Assembly: GCA_026874595.1 (NCBI GenBank)
Contig: CM049322.1
Span: 21,733,400 to 21,797,399, forward strand
Direction of reading: 5' to 3'
From: Sipunculus nudus
Lineage: Eukaryota > Annelida > Sipuncula > Golfingiida > Sipunculidae
Length of the DNA: 64,000 bases
In this document: positions 1 through 14,427 of the stretch, piece after piece
Layout of the letters: the number at the start of each line of letters is the position of its first letter
Numbering within the stretch: the stretch's first letter is position 1
Position numbers and translations under genes: made by a program
Notes under the pieces: model-generated
Told to the model about the DNA's origin: nothing
What the model saw: only the letters and a program-made list of their open reading frames with translations
The model's database searches: none

Positions 1-2133
1 TTTTTTTTTTTTTAATTGACTGGTCAGTGTGGAGTCCAAACTTTCCCCTGTTGGTACATACGAATATAACTCTGTACATACAGTTGCAGCATTTAACGTG
101 ATTTTCTTTATTAATGTCATGGTAGTCTTTGTGCTGCAAATGTTTGACCATAAAAATTTGTGAATTATTCACTGTTCTTATTTGCATACAGGAGTGAAAA
201 TATGTCCATATTAGTACACATACCTTACATGTTTTACATAGACGGCGCTATATTCAATTTATGCAAACCACATTACACGGGAAAGAACTGCAGGTCTATC
301 TTGACATTACACATACAACAAATATGCTTGGAGAATGTTCAAACAAATCTTATACTCAGAATGAATGATGCTCCCCGTTTCAAACGGACTTAAGCCGTAC
401 ACGCTTCAGATCTCCCTGGACTAAACAATTTTTGAGGTTGAAGGCATTTTTTCTTCCATAAATTTTGATTTATACAACGCCAAACTTAACAAGTCTGCTG
501 GCTTGATGGGCATGTCATGTCTCGTTCAACACAGGTTTTTAGGATTATATTTCAAGGAGAACCAATTTTTATTTTGGCTATTGTATGTTTTTGTTTTCAT
601 TTGTTAAGCTTTGTATTCAGTTTATATGTTTTATTCTGTTGAAGGCGCTGGCGAATTGTTTTATTATGTAGTCGTTAACGGTCGGTGTGTTTGTGCGAAA
701 GCTCTCTGTTGAAACACATTGCATGTAATGAGAAATGCCCAGTCTGGTTTTATTCATAAATGGTGCACGCATATATTATACATAAGATGCTTCTTAATAA
801 AACAAAGAGACAAGGTACACATTTCTCGGTAACTTCGAGAAAAGTAGTAGAACATACTAGTATTTTCACCTCGGCCTTAAAAAATTATGTTGTTTAAATC
901 TAACTCCTTTGAATACTATGACCCCTGGCCATTATCGACAACAACATGGCAATTTAGACATACAAAACATTTAGTTTATATATACTCCGTTAATTCTTAA
1001 CGTGCTACTATTTTACATTGGTTAAATAATCTCAAACACAATATAAATGCCTTAAAAATAGATTCAATTGAAACGGCTTCATAGGCTACCATGAATAAAT
1101 TTTACATACAAAACATCCGGCTAAATACAAATCCTTATCACCGGAAGTCTATATTTCCTAAACAAGTGGGTTATTCCGCTTGAGTTTTCCTCTGACGAAA
1201 ATACATTCATTGAGTCCGATCCCTGATGACTAGTACAGTTCAGTTCTGGAAAAAAATGTAATGTCATTCACATACTAGTAAATATGTGTTACATATATCA
1301 ATGGAGAGAAAGATGTGTTCATATTGCATTCATACGTTCGTCTGTTACTTTTACAGTTCATGGGTCGGTCGAGTGTTTCTGATTATACGCTTCATGTACA
1401 ATTTTAAAAGGACCCAATCACCTATCTGACCTTTATAAACTAAGGGTAATCCCTTGGAGCTTTTATAAAAAATAGGCCAGAAAACGTGGATATCACCGCA
1501 CACAGGCTGCTTGTTTTGTTTATATCAACGTGTTTATAATATGTGGGGGCCCGCCAAAATAATCAAAACAAATTCAACAAGGGCATCTGACAGCAAGTTA
1601 GATAAGCCAGGGCTTTGCAAATGGCGTTTTCCAAGAAGTGACCTTTCTACCTCCGCATAAATGCAACCTTCCACCTTAGGTTACGTGTTTTCCGATTTGT
1701 CAACATTGCTGTGTTTACAAACATGTTGTTGATAAACAAGTCCATACATCCTTCACGGAGGTCTTGAAGAGCTTTTCATAACCATAATTTACCGTAGATC
1801 GTTAATATATACACAGAGAAAGCCAGAAATCACATAATTATTTTTAAAGGATAGGTGAATGGGCACCTTAAATTGTTTCTGGTAACCAGTGTATTAAACT
1901 ATAATGATGATTGTTACGAGGAAAGGTGACTTACTGAATTTATTTACACTTGTTTGGATATTTTGATATTTAGCTGGTCATTTCAAATCCAATATTCAAT
2001 ACCGGTTTCATTAACATATTAAATAGCAAAGTACTTCATTTTATTTAAATAATAATTCGTGACAAATCGTTATGATTGAAGGGATTTTATCTTTCAGTTA
2101 AAATGGAAAAATAAGAATATGAAAAAAAAAACC
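1..2133. other. Non-coding flank downstream of the membrane-protein gene
   Basis: No coding exon, RNA gene or long repeat is recognisable. The window opens with a run of T. Short open frames have no domain and no codon pattern. The only useful signal is a poly(A) hexamer for the minus-strand gene at 2040-2045. A phrase resembling aaaggacccaatcaccta near 1408 recurs in slightly different form at 58797 and may belong to a dispersed repeat. Confidence 0.6.
2040..2045 (-). terminator. Poly(A) signal AATAAA of the membrane-protein gene
   Basis: Reads AATAAA on the minus strand, about 90 nt past the TAA stop at 2134. Its distance supports 2134 as the true end of the coding region rather than a further splice at the overlapping GTAAGG. 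Confidence 0.45.
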
Positions 2134-3759
2134 TTACCGGTGTTCATGACCGACAGGTGGTGTCACGTGGTTTGAGGTTTGTGACGTCAGCCTCTCGCGA
2201 GAGTTCCGTTGTAAGCTCCTTACTTCTTGTGCTTTCTTGTTTTTCCTCGAATAAAACATCATCAGTGCTAGCGATAATATCACAAATAATCCAAATATCA
2301 CAGGTAAGTATATTTCAAATTCCGTGGCATTGTAGTTATATGTTCGAGACAATTTGTCTTGTGATGTCGTATCAAGTTCCCTTGTCGTAGCACCTGTCAG
2401 CGTTGTTTGGTCTTTTCCTATGCCTGTAGCGTTAAAGCTGAAAAAGACCATGAATAAACAATTAATTACTGTATTACTTTTGGTAACATCTGATTATATA
2501 AGTTATTATCAATATAAAATTGCATATAAAAATAATATCTACATTAATATACATATAAAAATAACAGCTAATAATAATAATAAATACCTGCTCAAACAGT
2601 ATTCAAAGAACTCCACGCTTTGGTACAGCAAAATTCACTGAACAACAACATTCATGGAAACAGGTTAAATCGGCCCATTGATTTGGGTCCATCAGTTACC
2701 TATCGCTGCATGCGTGCCCATTACAGCACAAAATCAGGGGAAACAGGTGAACTTTAGAATGATCTCCGATTAGGGACTATCTTAACTAGGCTACGAGTGA
2801 ACCATCTCTGATGATCACGTGTGACTCTTTGCATCTGGTGACAGAATTACTCTTATAGCTATGTGGGTGTCCACCATTATGAGACTCCACGAACGGTCAA
2901 AACCCTGTATTGCGGCAGCGACAACTTGAAAACCTGACACACCGTCCGTATCAGCTGTTGAATATATGAGGCCATCACGTGATTTGATGCTGTGTCAGTC
3001 AAAATCACTTGGGTCATTCTTTGTGCATGTATTAGCACAGTTGGTGCAATTTTGTCGAAAAAGTTGCTTACATAGAGTGTCCTCTGACAATCGTTTCTTA
3101 ACTTTACTCTTTATTACTATTAGAATGGAATAATTTATAACTAGATATCTGCATTTTAACGAAAGTATGCCTCAGCCATTCACTCATTCGGTTCATATTC
3201 CCAAGTTGATTCTTAGATAAGTGACTGTACATTTGTGAATAATCTGTGGTAAAGTTTCAGGATCCGGCTTATGTGCTAAATCCACACCAAAATCTATAAC
3301 GATTTTTCTTTGGTCATTTCCCAAAAAGCCCTGAAAGTTTCATGAGTTTCTGTTTATGATTGCCCGAGGTATGTTGTGAACAAACACACACACACAGACA
3401 CACGAACGGGAATGAACGCATACAGTCTTGGCAGAGACATTTATATGATCTCTAGGGCCTGTGCCAGAGCGCACCAACCTTTCTTGAGGTGAAAACCGTG
3501 ACGTCACTTTCGTAATTTACATATAATTAAGAGAGTATTAAAGTTATCGTAATCATACCTCACATGGAATTGCTTCAAGGCTCACCTTTCTCTTAAATCT
3601 GAACTTTCTGCGTGTAAACCAATAGTTAATTAACAGGGGATGAACCATAAAGGGAGCTGATGCAATCTTCCAACCAAGAAGTAAAGACATCACATCACAA
3701 GTGCTTCACGTAATATAGCCTTCTATGACCTATTGCACTTCACAGCCTTACCAGGGTAG

Positions 3760-3818
<59 letters not shown>

Positions 3819-4492
3819 GAGGTACTTTGTATATCCTTGTCCGTGGATGCCCGGTGTTATGATAAACGCTGCATTAACAGGAAAGGTCTCCTGCTTATTA
3901 AAACGTGAAGTAGGCACTGCAAATTTTTTAATGTTTTGCAGATATAATACAAAATCTTTCCCACACATGCATCTATCAAATGTAGGGGATTTCAATAATA
4001 TGTTTTAGATCATGTTATCGTTAACAATAAACTTTGGAGGAGCTGGAGGCAATATACAACATATTCTACCCTAGAAGGTAAGTTAAGGGTACTACATATA
4101 ATCGTATATAACCTTATATGTTAAATATACACTTATCAATTTCCTGCAATAGAGCTTGCAAAATTTCCTTCGCCGATATTTATTTATTCTTTACGACATT
4201 CTGCAGGGTAGCCTGCATCAGAAGAACACTGTTGTTGTTAGCATTACCCTATTTCAGGTATAACATACAAGAAAATTATGATATATGATATATTTGTCAT
4301 TCTCATCCCTCCCCCCCCCCCCCCCGAACCACCACGATAAAGAGAGTTTATGGAAGTGTGAGAGGGACACAGTCAACCGAATACTGTTCTTAAAGTCTCT
4401 ATGATTAACCAAATAGGCCGTACCTCTTACATTATTGTCACTTCAAATATGCCAGCCTAACTATTTAATACTTTTGCTTACTTTCAAACAAC

Positions 4493-4549
<57 letters not shown>

Positions 4550-6935
4550 TTGTATGTTTTATGTCTTACTTACCCATACACGTCTCACACGTCTTTTTTG
4601 ACGGGCACCTTAGACGAGGGAGACGCAGGGAATGACGAAAGTTACCACAGAGATGTGACTTACTTTTTTTGTATCATTACTTTTTCACGTGGTCTTTAAT
4701 GTAAATTCATAACACATCACTGATTGTGTGGAGCAATGTCGTTGTGACTGTAAGGGAGGTCATTACAGTGCACTTTTCGGCATGGCTAGTGTCATGAATC
4801 AAAGCAGGCCCTATTGTTTCACTCATAATGTCATCTAAGTCGTATTTCAAGATTTTTTCCAACAGAGTACGTCTCAGTCGATGAATACAGAACCCGCCTT
4901 AATCTCAGCCAGGCTGTGACAACATTATTACCAATTGAATTTATAATCATCCGCTTTTACACTGACGACATAATCGATTGGCTTTCAATGGCCTTCAATA
5001 AAGGTTTTGTTTAATGACGTTACATCACTATGGTTACCGGCAAATATTTCAATTTACAGATAAATTGCAGCTTATCCCTCTTTGTAATCTACTATCCCGG
5101 ATTCGGGCTCAGGTCTAAGGAATCTGGTTACAATGGCGTCTGGAAATGAGATATCGAACGATGACCACATACCTATGCATTGCTGCCTTGGGGTATTATG
5201 GTACTGTAATATTGTCAGTCAATCAGCAATGTTAAATAAAGTTCTTTGATCTATTTCAATTCTGTGCCTGTCATCTTAGAATCAAAAGTACAATACATAA
5301 ATAGGGCCTGGGCAGTCGAGGGGTAAAACGCTCGGCTCTCTTCTGCTGGTTGCCTGGGTTTAATCCCCGGCGTGCATGGTTATAAGAGGGGGTTTGTATT
5401 GGAACACTCAAGGTCGGTAGTTTTCTTCAGGGTGTCTGGTTTCCACCACCTCTGTATATTATCGAACGCTTAAACCTGAACCATGGAGAATGCCCTGATT
5501 AGCTATAATACCTTTTGTACAATCCATGTAAAATTAATAAAGTTTAAATGTTATGTATTTTAATATTTTAATATTTCATTTATTATAAGATACTTTTGTT
5601 TTTCTTACCTTAAACTCATTCATTCAATCATTGTTTTGTTTGGCAAAAAATTAATTTCCTTTAGTATCAAACTAATATCTGTGCGATTCTAAAACATCGC
5701 TCTAACTGTCCGACATGATTTCCCGATTGGGTTACCGGCTTAATAAGCTTAAACTCCGTTTTTAAATTTCAGGTTACTAATGTGACGTGTTAAGAGAGAG
5801 CATAACATTTGTCATTTTATCATTTTATTTAATCACTTTAACACACTACCTTTGTGGCCTTGTATTTTATCTATTGCTTTCCATGTTTTAATTTAACATA
5901 TTATAAACAAATTTCCTGTTCGCTTTTATAAAATCTTTAAGTGGTTTTTCAAATGTTATCCGTTCTAATGGATAACAAATAAATGAAATTTAATGATTAT
6001 CCGTTCAAATATTTATGTTTTTACACGGTTTGGCAATTGCTTGAATAAAGGTGCAATAGCAAAATATAAAATAAAAAAAGGAGAAAAATCATGCCCTGGG
6101 CAAACATTTAAATTCTACAACCATTCGTTGATCGTTCTTGAATGTTAGACTTATAACCCAAGCATTTAGAGGCATGATTTGGAACGTGACCAGGGACCTT
6201 GACTACCAGCAATAGAATTGAAATATAAAGATAGACCTGTATGTCAGATAGTTCATACGATTGAATGGCTTGGCTGGCGCGATATGTCCTACAGTTCATC
6301 TGGTCCAAGTCTGATTACTGCATCGAAACATAGCAAATGTATATTATTTCTAAATTTGTAAAAAAAATCGCCAAATTCCAACGAAAACATTTCTGATGAC
6401 CAGAAAACACATTATATTATTTCCCGTGAACGTAATGACAAGGATTGCGTGTCACAATCTATCAATAAACTGGCAGAAATGGCGTTCTATATATGCAATG
6501 TATTGAATAACACACGTTATCTGTTCATTTATTCATCAGGCTAAGCAGACGCCCCTATTGATTATACCTGGAGCGTCAGATTTCCTGTGTGCCAACTGGA
6601 CGTACTTAAACACGCCATGACAGTAGTTGACATGTAATTTCAGATTTGCCCCCGCCGATGAATTCCTCTATCTCTGCGGTTAATGGATTCTAAATATAGC
6701 TCTTGCGTGCAGGGCACATGGAATATTCAAGTTCTGGGTCTCAAAGTTGGTTTGAACCTATTATCTGCGTTTGAAAATGGTGAAATATCTCGTGAACACT
6801 CGTGAACCGATTCGACTAACATGTGGTGTAATAGCTTAAAATATTCAATACATGTTCATGATGACCAAATCTAAAATAAACAAACGACTTAGAAAATTTG
6901 GTAACCGATATCGTTATAAGTCTACAAGATAATAT

Positions 6936-6999
<64 letters not shown>

Positions 7000-7392
7000 T
7001 GGTTGCCTTTTTCGCGATGGTTTCAAATCGCGATATATACACGAAAGGGGAATTATCGCAAAAATTTAGCCTTCGTGAATAAAAGGTTACATCCCTGAAG
7101 GCAATTTGAAAGGTGAAGGAGTGATACAATGAATAATAATATATCTTATTTGTTTAAAGATTGCTATTATAAATTATATAAGATCTTTCAAATAATCTTC
7201 CATTAATGAATAATAATTTCCACTCGGTGCTTGCCATTGGACTTATTATGATATTGCACAATTACTATTTGATAGAATTAATTATGGTGATAATGGTCAT
7301 ACTGTAAGAAGAGATCTCGAAAATAGAACCCTCGCGAAAACTGAAAAAGTGAAAATCACGAAATGTTTTCGTCGCGAATATGAAACCATTTA

Positions 7393-7429
<37 letters not shown>

Positions 7430-10400
7430 ACTCTTACAAAAGGTATAATGGAACTATCCTTTCAGCCAATACAAAAATAAATTCGTTGATATTTTATTTA
7501 TTGTACTGAAAGAAATCCTTTCTGATTTACAAAGTGACAATTGAAATCTTAATGCTATCTTGAAAAAAAAAATAGTGCAAGTGATTTGGTGTGTGCTTTT
7601 TCTGGGTTCAGCTGCTCTTGCGACTGTCGCTCTAACAGATTGAATCTAAAAATAGCTACCTGCCATTTTTCTTTGACCTTATATCTCAATACACAAGGTA
7701 GCCTGTTAAATATCTGATTTCAAGTAGCATTTTATACCAGTGTTTTGATGGACATAAAGCATGCAAGCAGGTCATTTGTATGGCATTACTGTCTAGGTCC
7801 TTTCAGTCCCCTAGTTCATGTAAAAAAATTTGCAAATGATCAAATCTTGTATATTGATTGATGTTTAATTAGACTCTGTCATATGGAGAGCCCCAGTCGC
7901 ATCAGCGTTTTTAATTCGCGGGTTCGGGATCACTTTATGTGTGTTTATGTGTGTGTGTGTTTGTGTGTGTGTTTGGACATGTGTTGGCATTATTGATCCA
8001 GGAATGCTAGTATAGTGGCGGCATCTGCACAGACGATAAATTACGTGCTGTATAATTGTTACTAAACTGTTATTATCCTTTAAGATAATGACTCGTATAA
8101 GACTTAGATAACAACAGGACGGACTTGAAATATCACCAGAACCAAAAGTGACGCTGACAGAGATAGACGATATACTACGATTGTTTGTCTAAATATTTCA
8201 GATTTGCTTCAAGGTTACGACCATTCCATATCTACCACTTATAGAACCAAAAATAGATTATAGCATTATATAGAATCTAAAAAAAAGCATTGTAAAAGGA
8301 CCTAATGACAAAAGCAAAACACCGTTGTCAATATGCGGCAAACGGACCACAATTTAAATAGATGTGCAAAAGTGTGTGCAAACAAACCATTAATCATATG
8401 AAACCCTTTAACTGTTTGCTGTGGGTTTCCTCTCTTAAATTGCATATTCCGAACTCCGACCCTTCATACTTTCAGGCGTGTGTTAGTATTGCATCGGTAC
8501 ATGGTTGGAACCATTTTTATGGCAGAAAATACCTGGGCCTACTTTCGGGGGAGGGAGCAAACAACGGTCCATATATTTGTAGGAGAATAAAAGGTAGTAT
8601 TTGTACATAGAGATTGTTAAATAGTTTATTAATACTCCTCAGTAGAATTGTGTTTGCTTTGCTATACGAATATGGACAAGGGTAAGAACGATTTCAGGGC
8701 GATCATTTAATTATAACAAGGTCACTTCATCACTTGCAGAAATAATTATAGCCCCTTTTTATTACTTGTAAACATGTTATAACAATTCTGAGGAGCTGCA
8801 GTGGACTCTTTAAAGCCAGTTATACCCCTGTCATATCTGTAGACTTTTATGTTATTTCTAGCATACTTTGCGTACAAATAAGTGACATATATAGATAACC
8901 CCTGCTTATACAAGACACAAGATTTATTCTATACCAATACAGGGATTTGCTTAGCGGGTGATATCATTATAAGACATAGTGCTGGGTGAAAGAGTGAAAA
9001 TAAAGACACAGTCCAACAATAGTAGTCGGAAAGAATAAAAAAAAAAAAAAGAAAAGAACTAGCAATATTTTATTTTAATTTATTTATGCCTTGAACAATC
9101 TAATCTCCATCGGTACAAATGAAATGGAGTACCTGTTTGCTCTGCATTTCAGAGACTGTAACCTACGGTCCGATTTTATAAATACGGTCCGATTTTAGCC
9201 AGACAATACAATCACTGAGCAAGCGTTTACCGTCAACAATTTTTTTCATTATGTTCGTAAGTTCTTTCTCATAAGTACTATTTATAATAACGGTGTTATA
9301 ATATCTGTCTAATGGATGCATGAACATATGCATCCATAAGTATACAAAGTACACGCGATTATGTTGACAAACAAAAAAAAAAAAAAAGAAACCACGTAAC
9401 TGAAGGTGATAGGTAGCATATGCGTTGAAGTTGAAAGGTCACTAGTCTGACTTGAATATGATTGAAATATGTTGGTGGGCCCCACCTGCATGTTATAAAC
9501 ACTTGGATGTAAACAAAACGAACTGTGTACCAATTGATTGGTATTTTCAGGCCTTGCAAATATAACAAGGAACAGCGTTTTCACCTTGCATGCAAAACAA
9601 TGTTATATAAATGACCAGGTGGCATCTTGAAAAATCATGATAAATACAATTTCAGCATAACATTCTACAGATAACATTCTGCAAGGTAATTTTATTCTTA
9701 AAATAATACAATACCTTACTTTGTTTCAATTTATCCTTGTTTAATTTGTAAACTTATTTCTTATTTTTTTTATCTTTCAATTAAAAATAGCGGATGTGTT
9801 TAGTCATTCCTATTATCAAGGTATATAGGTTTCAGGAGTCATTTCCACAATGGCGTTTTTAAAAATAAACTTTGTCATTTTCATTTGTGCTGCGCAGAAC
9901 ATTAGAAAACATGTATATGTATGGTTGCAATATGTCGACTGATAAACTTTGATAATAATATTTTTAAATATAAAATTATAACAGCTTAAATGAAAAATCT
10001 CTTTAAAAACTGTTAACAGTGAATTAAAAAGATTATTTAAACAATGTTCATATAACTAACCTTGGTTCTAAAGAGAGTACTAACATGAATTTTGTTGTTT
10101 GAGCGAGTATTCAACTGGATAACATTGCTGGATTTTAAGTTACAAGTTTCCAGGTCCAACTCTTATGATTGACACGCTGTACGTTGAAGGGCGGACGGCA
10201 AGAAGAACTCATGGACAAAGGATTATCACTTAAGTCTGGACTACATTAAATTGCTTCCATGTCATGTGTTTTGAAAACATATAAAGTAACTTCTTTCGGT
10301 GAACCTCTATATATCCTGTGACTTATTTTACAATGATTTGCTTGTCAACTACATAAACGAGAAATTCATATTTTCAGTTTTCGCAATAATAATTCAAGAC

Positions 10401-10549
10401 CTGGAAATAATAACGAATTGAAAAAAAAAATATTTGTCCCAAATGACCCACCAAAGTCACTAGTGTTTATTTTGTCAATATAATCATAATATGTTTTGTT
10501 TTCTTTTAAAACTGTTATCGATATTATTATTATTTTTATTATCATTATA

Positions 10550-10599
<50 letters not shown>

Positions 10600-10717
10600 C
10601 ACAATCAACTACTTACCTGCTCATATTTTGTAGGGGATTTCCCGTCGTGTTGGCTATACTGGTATATCCGTCTAAGGTAGTACTACCGTTGTGATAATTT
10701 GTCTGTGTTGTAGCCAT
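2134..10717 (-). CDS. Small single-pass membrane glycoprotein, two coding exons, function unknown
   Basis: Coding exons 10617-10717 (ATG, ends phase 2 at AG|GTAAGT) and 2134-2437 (acceptor TTTTTCAG) join in frame to give 134 residues. I do not recognise the family. The first ~75 residues are rich in Thr, Ser and Asn and carry five N-glycosylation sequons (Asn10, 23, 31, 36, 70). One membrane helix spans about 77-96, followed by RKNKK and a ~35-residue basic cytoplasmic tail. There is no N-terminal signal peptide, so the topology (N-terminus outside, positive residues inside) would be type III. The stop TAA overlaps a good donor (CCG|GTAAGG), so a further 3' exon is possible, but AATAAA follows at 2040. 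A TATATAT stretch lies about 50 nt upstream of the ATG. The frame stays open upstream of the ATG, so extra 5' coding sequence cannot be excluded. Confidence 0.65.
3761..3815. repeat. (TA)n microsatellite
   Basis: Uninterrupted TA dinucleotides, about 27 units. Confidence 0.97.
4496..4547. repeat. (TA)n microsatellite
   Basis: Uninterrupted TA dinucleotides, about 26 units. Confidence 0.97.
5306..5547 (+). mobile_element. tRNA-derived SINE, degenerate copy
   Basis: The head keeps gtaaaacgctcggctc, shared with the copy at 15.6 kb, and a mutated pol III B box (gggtttaatcccc instead of ggttcgatcccc). The body shares ttttcttc and the later tail taataaagtt with the 15.6 kb copy. The B-box changes suggest it is old and inactive. 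Boundaries are approximate. Confidence 0.6.
6932..6996. repeat. (TA)n microsatellite, interrupted once
   Basis: Two TA tracts joined by an AAA interruption near 6949. Confidence 0.95.
7396..7426. repeat. (TA)n microsatellite
   Basis: About 15 TA units. Confidence 0.95.
10522..10598. repeat. (ATT)n microsatellite
   Basis: About 25 ATT trinucleotides, impure at the left end. It lies some 20 nt inside the intron from the donor of the first coding exon of the membrane-protein gene. Confidence 0.95.
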
Positions 10718-11886
10718 TTTCACAGGAAGGCACTTTTTCTCCGAGTATACACCAGATATATACAAAAATATATAATATTCCTGGACAAAATGATAGTTAT
10801 GGATATTATTTATTCTGTCTTTTCTCGGGCCTCCACTGGTAACACAATTTCCTTTATATCCCCATGATACATCGGCGTCAATGTCTCAATTAAATGCCCA
10901 GATAAAATTTTGGAACCGAGCTAGAGCACTTCAGACGTTAATCGCTGTACAAATGTGCTTTGCTTGTATTTACATCACTCGGACCGAAGACCAATTCACC
11001 CGCATGTTAGTGTCAGTACGCAACATTGATCAAAGTATTGTTAGCGCAAGTCCAATCCATAACAAGGCCATTCAATATTTTATGGCCATGATGACACTCC
11101 TCCAAAGAGCCCGCGTAAATCCAACAGCTGTTTAAAATAGGTTATCTATATATGCTCTCAAGCTGTGGGCAATGCAAGTTTATTTGCATTGACAGTGATG
11201 CTCTATTATAAAAAAGCGGTCTCACGCAATCGCTAAGCTCTGCTCTATGTGGATTTTACGGATTTTAGTTACTACAAAAACAATAGGAAGTGTCTCACAT
11301 TCTTGTAACTCTGTTGGTTTTCATTTCATTTTTACACATTTCATCAGTTTCGCGGTGCGCAATATGTTGTTTATCTGATTAAAGCTAAGAAAATACATTT
11401 AAATACAATTAAACTTTCCATCTTCTTGTAAATGTCAGTCATGACGTCGAGATCTTTTCCAGCAAGAATGAGTGCTTGAATATTCTCAGGTGCGTCGTTT
11501 TTTATCGTTTAGGTACAGTGCACATTTTTAAATTCATATATAATAAATGATATATGATGCGAGTTTTTTTGTGCAAATGAAGGGATTATAATCCGATCGA
11601 ACAGTGTTTATGTAACGTCAGTGCATATTCCAGCGAGTCTTGTGGCTGGCTCGCGAACGGTACAAACTTAACGGTTCTACACTCCTTCCGTCCCAGCCCA
11701 CAAACCAGCACTGGCAGCTCTCCATACGGATCAATCGGGAGCTGGTATGAAAGCCTTTCAATAGGTCAGAAACAGTCGCCGCGCGCAGCCATCGATCACC
11801 GCATGACATATCATGGCCACCCCCAGGGTACGGAAACACGCTTTACTTATGCCTTGTTATTGATCACAATATTGTATACACAGATC

Positions 11887-11888
<2 letters not shown>

Positions 11889-11924
<36 letters not shown>
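11889..11924. repeat. (TA)n microsatellite
   Basis: About 18 TA units. Confidence 0.95.
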
Positions 11925-11926
<2 letters not shown>

Positions 11927-11999
11927 ATATCGTCGTTCACCATTGATCATGTTTTTTTTCTTAAACAATACGATTTACATTATACTATTACTAAAACTT

Positions 12000-12067
12000 A
12001 TACTTATTCTACTGCTTCTACTACTACTACTACTTCTACTACCTATACTACTACTGGTACTTATAAA

Positions 12068-12107
<40 letters not shown>

Positions 12108-12150
12108 GTAATATTAGTAATAATAATAATTATTATTAATATTATTTATA
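12000..12150. repeat. Trinucleotide tract (CTA)n then (AAT)n
   Basis: Imperfect CTA/CTT triplets pass into AAT triplets, then AAT/ATT mixtures. Confidence 0.9.
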
Positions 12151-13845
12151 ATAATATTATACATGTATCATTATTATGATTTTAAGCTCCGCTGACTGAA
12201 AGTCAACTCAGGTATACGAATGGCGCTTTGTCAGTCGTCCGTCTGGTCTTCCGTTAGCAAGGCACAAATCGTAACCGCTATTCCTAGGAACTTGTAACTA
12301 AATTACCATGGAGATAAATAATAAGTCTCCTTGTAAACCTGAAATTACGTCACTGCGAACAGTCCTCCTAACTCCTCAAAGGTCAATGGCACCGGACCCA
12401 CCACTTCATAAAGATTGTGATTGCATTTTAAACCAAACCTTTCATCGCAAACCTCCTGTTATTTGGCGCACCTGCCAAATTGGAAATTTCCTTTTGATTT
12501 TGGGCTTACTAGGTCAAATCTAGGGCCCATCCATTCACAAATTAGTTGATGGGTGGTAACTCCAGTTTCGGTAGACAGGTTGGCTTCAAACTGATCACAG
12601 GACCAAAATTTGGAAGAAAAAAATATCTCATAAACATATCCTTATAGACTAATTCAGCTGACCGTCGAGACCAAGGGGTCCCTAGTAATTGTTATTGATG
12701 TTATTATTATTATTATTATTATTATACCATATTATCTTTAATAAACCACCTAATCTCTCTCGATCTAACCCAATAACAATGTGAAATCTAGATATACTTA
12801 AACGCCAAGCGATCACTGTAAGCCCCCCCCCCCCCCCTATGAGCGATAATAAGGAATCGGCAATGGAGTGTACGAATTTTGGAATATGGTCAAGGTTAAA
12901 ACATAGCCTGTGGAAATATGTCGCTTAGGAATTTTATGGTTCCAATATTTCAATTGTTGAATATAAGCCACTATAGAGATCTAGCAAAAACAAAAACTTG
13001 GGGGAAAAATATAAAAAAAAATGCAATCGATGGTTTTGCATTTGGGAGAAACTAAATTAGTCCACCCATCAAAATCTGTTACCCAAATATGAATATAAAA
13101 ATAAACTCATCCACTGCTGTAAGCCTCCCTTACTGGGGAAAGGTCAATGAAGAAAAGAAAATATATATTCTGATATTTTGAGTATTAATTTATAATGTTT
13201 ATAACGATCCTGCATTAAGGTATATCATCTTTGCCGCCCGTTCCATTACTATTCCATAGTCTATTGATATAACAAGGCTACCCGCAGGGCCTTGTGGGTA
13301 AGCGCAACTGTTACATAGCAGGTCATGGCTAACACACAGAGTGCTGGTACCCGCTTGTCCCGGATTGTATCCAGCTGTTAATCGATCATGGGTCATGTGA
13401 CATCTATCAGGTTAATTTCAAATGCATTGTAAATTATGGCTGACCCTTTGAGAATAGAAAACCAATGGTATTTAAATATTTGTCCTTGGTCAAATAGATT
13501 AATTATACACACAACAGAATTAGTCACACTCGTATGGTCCCTCGAACGCCGCGCTGCGCTGCAGAAAATGTTGAGTACATGCATATGATAAACACTGGGT
13601 TGTCGTGCTGTGCAGCTCTGCAAAGCAAAGCTGCAAAAATTTCAACTTTCTTCGCTTTGCAGCGCCGCAAAAACACCCAGCCATCAATTCAGTGTAGTAT
13701 TTGCAGCGCTTTGCAGCCCCGTGTAGTAGGGGAACCGATAGATTTTCTCACGTGCCTCAGACTAATTTATGCCCATATGAGCGATACAAATTGTCCACCC
13801 AACGCCTTAAATAAAAGATGATCCCCTTAATACGTTCAGTAGGAT

Positions 13846-13855
13846 TATATATATA

Positions 13856-13907
<52 letters not shown>
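13846..13907. repeat. (TA)n microsatellite
   Basis: TA repeats with one TTT interruption near 13858. The tract abuts the foldback fragment at 13908. Confidence 0.95.
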
Positions 13908-13908
<1 letters not shown>

Positions 13909-13939
13909 CGTGAATTAACAGTGTTGTTTTTCTTCAGAG

Positions 13940-13940
<1 letters not shown>
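13908..13940 (+). mobile_element. Fragment of the foldback element found at 20.8 kb
   Basis: The phrase cagtgttgtttttcttcag, preceded by gtgaatt, matches the right arm of the foldback at 20281-20820. It is sandwiched between two (TA)n tracts. Confidence 0.6.

Positions 13941-13982
<42 letters not shown>
13941..13982. repeat. (TA)n microsatellite
   Basis: About 21 TA units. Confidence 0.95.
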
Positions 13983-13983
<1 letters not shown>

Positions 13984-14427
13984 CTAAATGGTTATCGGTA
14001 GAACTATTAATTGCAACCATCGGGGCCTAGGGATTTATTTTCATATGTCCTCAAGATCTGTCATATTTTATATATTAAAAAACACAATCCTTACTTTTTT
14101 AAATTGTTCTATTCCGTGTCACCTTTGCAAAACTGCTCAAACTCAGTATTTAAAATAAGCAGACAAATTAAAAGAAATATGTCTAAATTCTGATACACAT
14201 TTTATTTCAGCAAAAACTTGCACATTCAATCACCATGGTTTGTACGAGATAGGGGTATCGAATTAAGCATTATAGTTCTGTTCCAAGTCATGCCCGCGAT
14301 ACCCCCCTCATTGTTCTGGTTACTCTCTTGGCCCCGTGTTGGTTCTGCAAAATTACAAACATTGTGACGATACGTTTCGGGTATTCTTCACAAAACATCC
14401 TTTTGTCATCGGAAGCGGACTACAAAA

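Larger units (their letters stand above)
2438..10616 (-). other. Intron of the membrane-protein gene
   Basis: An 8.2 kb intron with no coding exon that I can support. It holds four (TA)n tracts, a poly-C run at 4308-4325, a degenerate tRNA-derived SINE at 5306-5547, a (TG)n-like patch near 7940 and an (ATT)n tract at its start (10522-10598). Confidence 0.6.

Noticed and set aside
5306-5380. tRNA gene from A- and B-box-like sequences (also at 15584 and 49058)
   Set aside because: The heads match one another and are followed by shared bodies and AT-rich tails. No complete cloverleaf folds. They are SINE heads, not tRNA genes.
10881-11135. 84-residue plus-strand open frame
   Set aside because: No recognisable domain, no splice or poly(A) context, and length within chance for this region.
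12303-12316. Second RFX X-box (accatggagat)
   Set aside because: Only one half-site matches the consensus.
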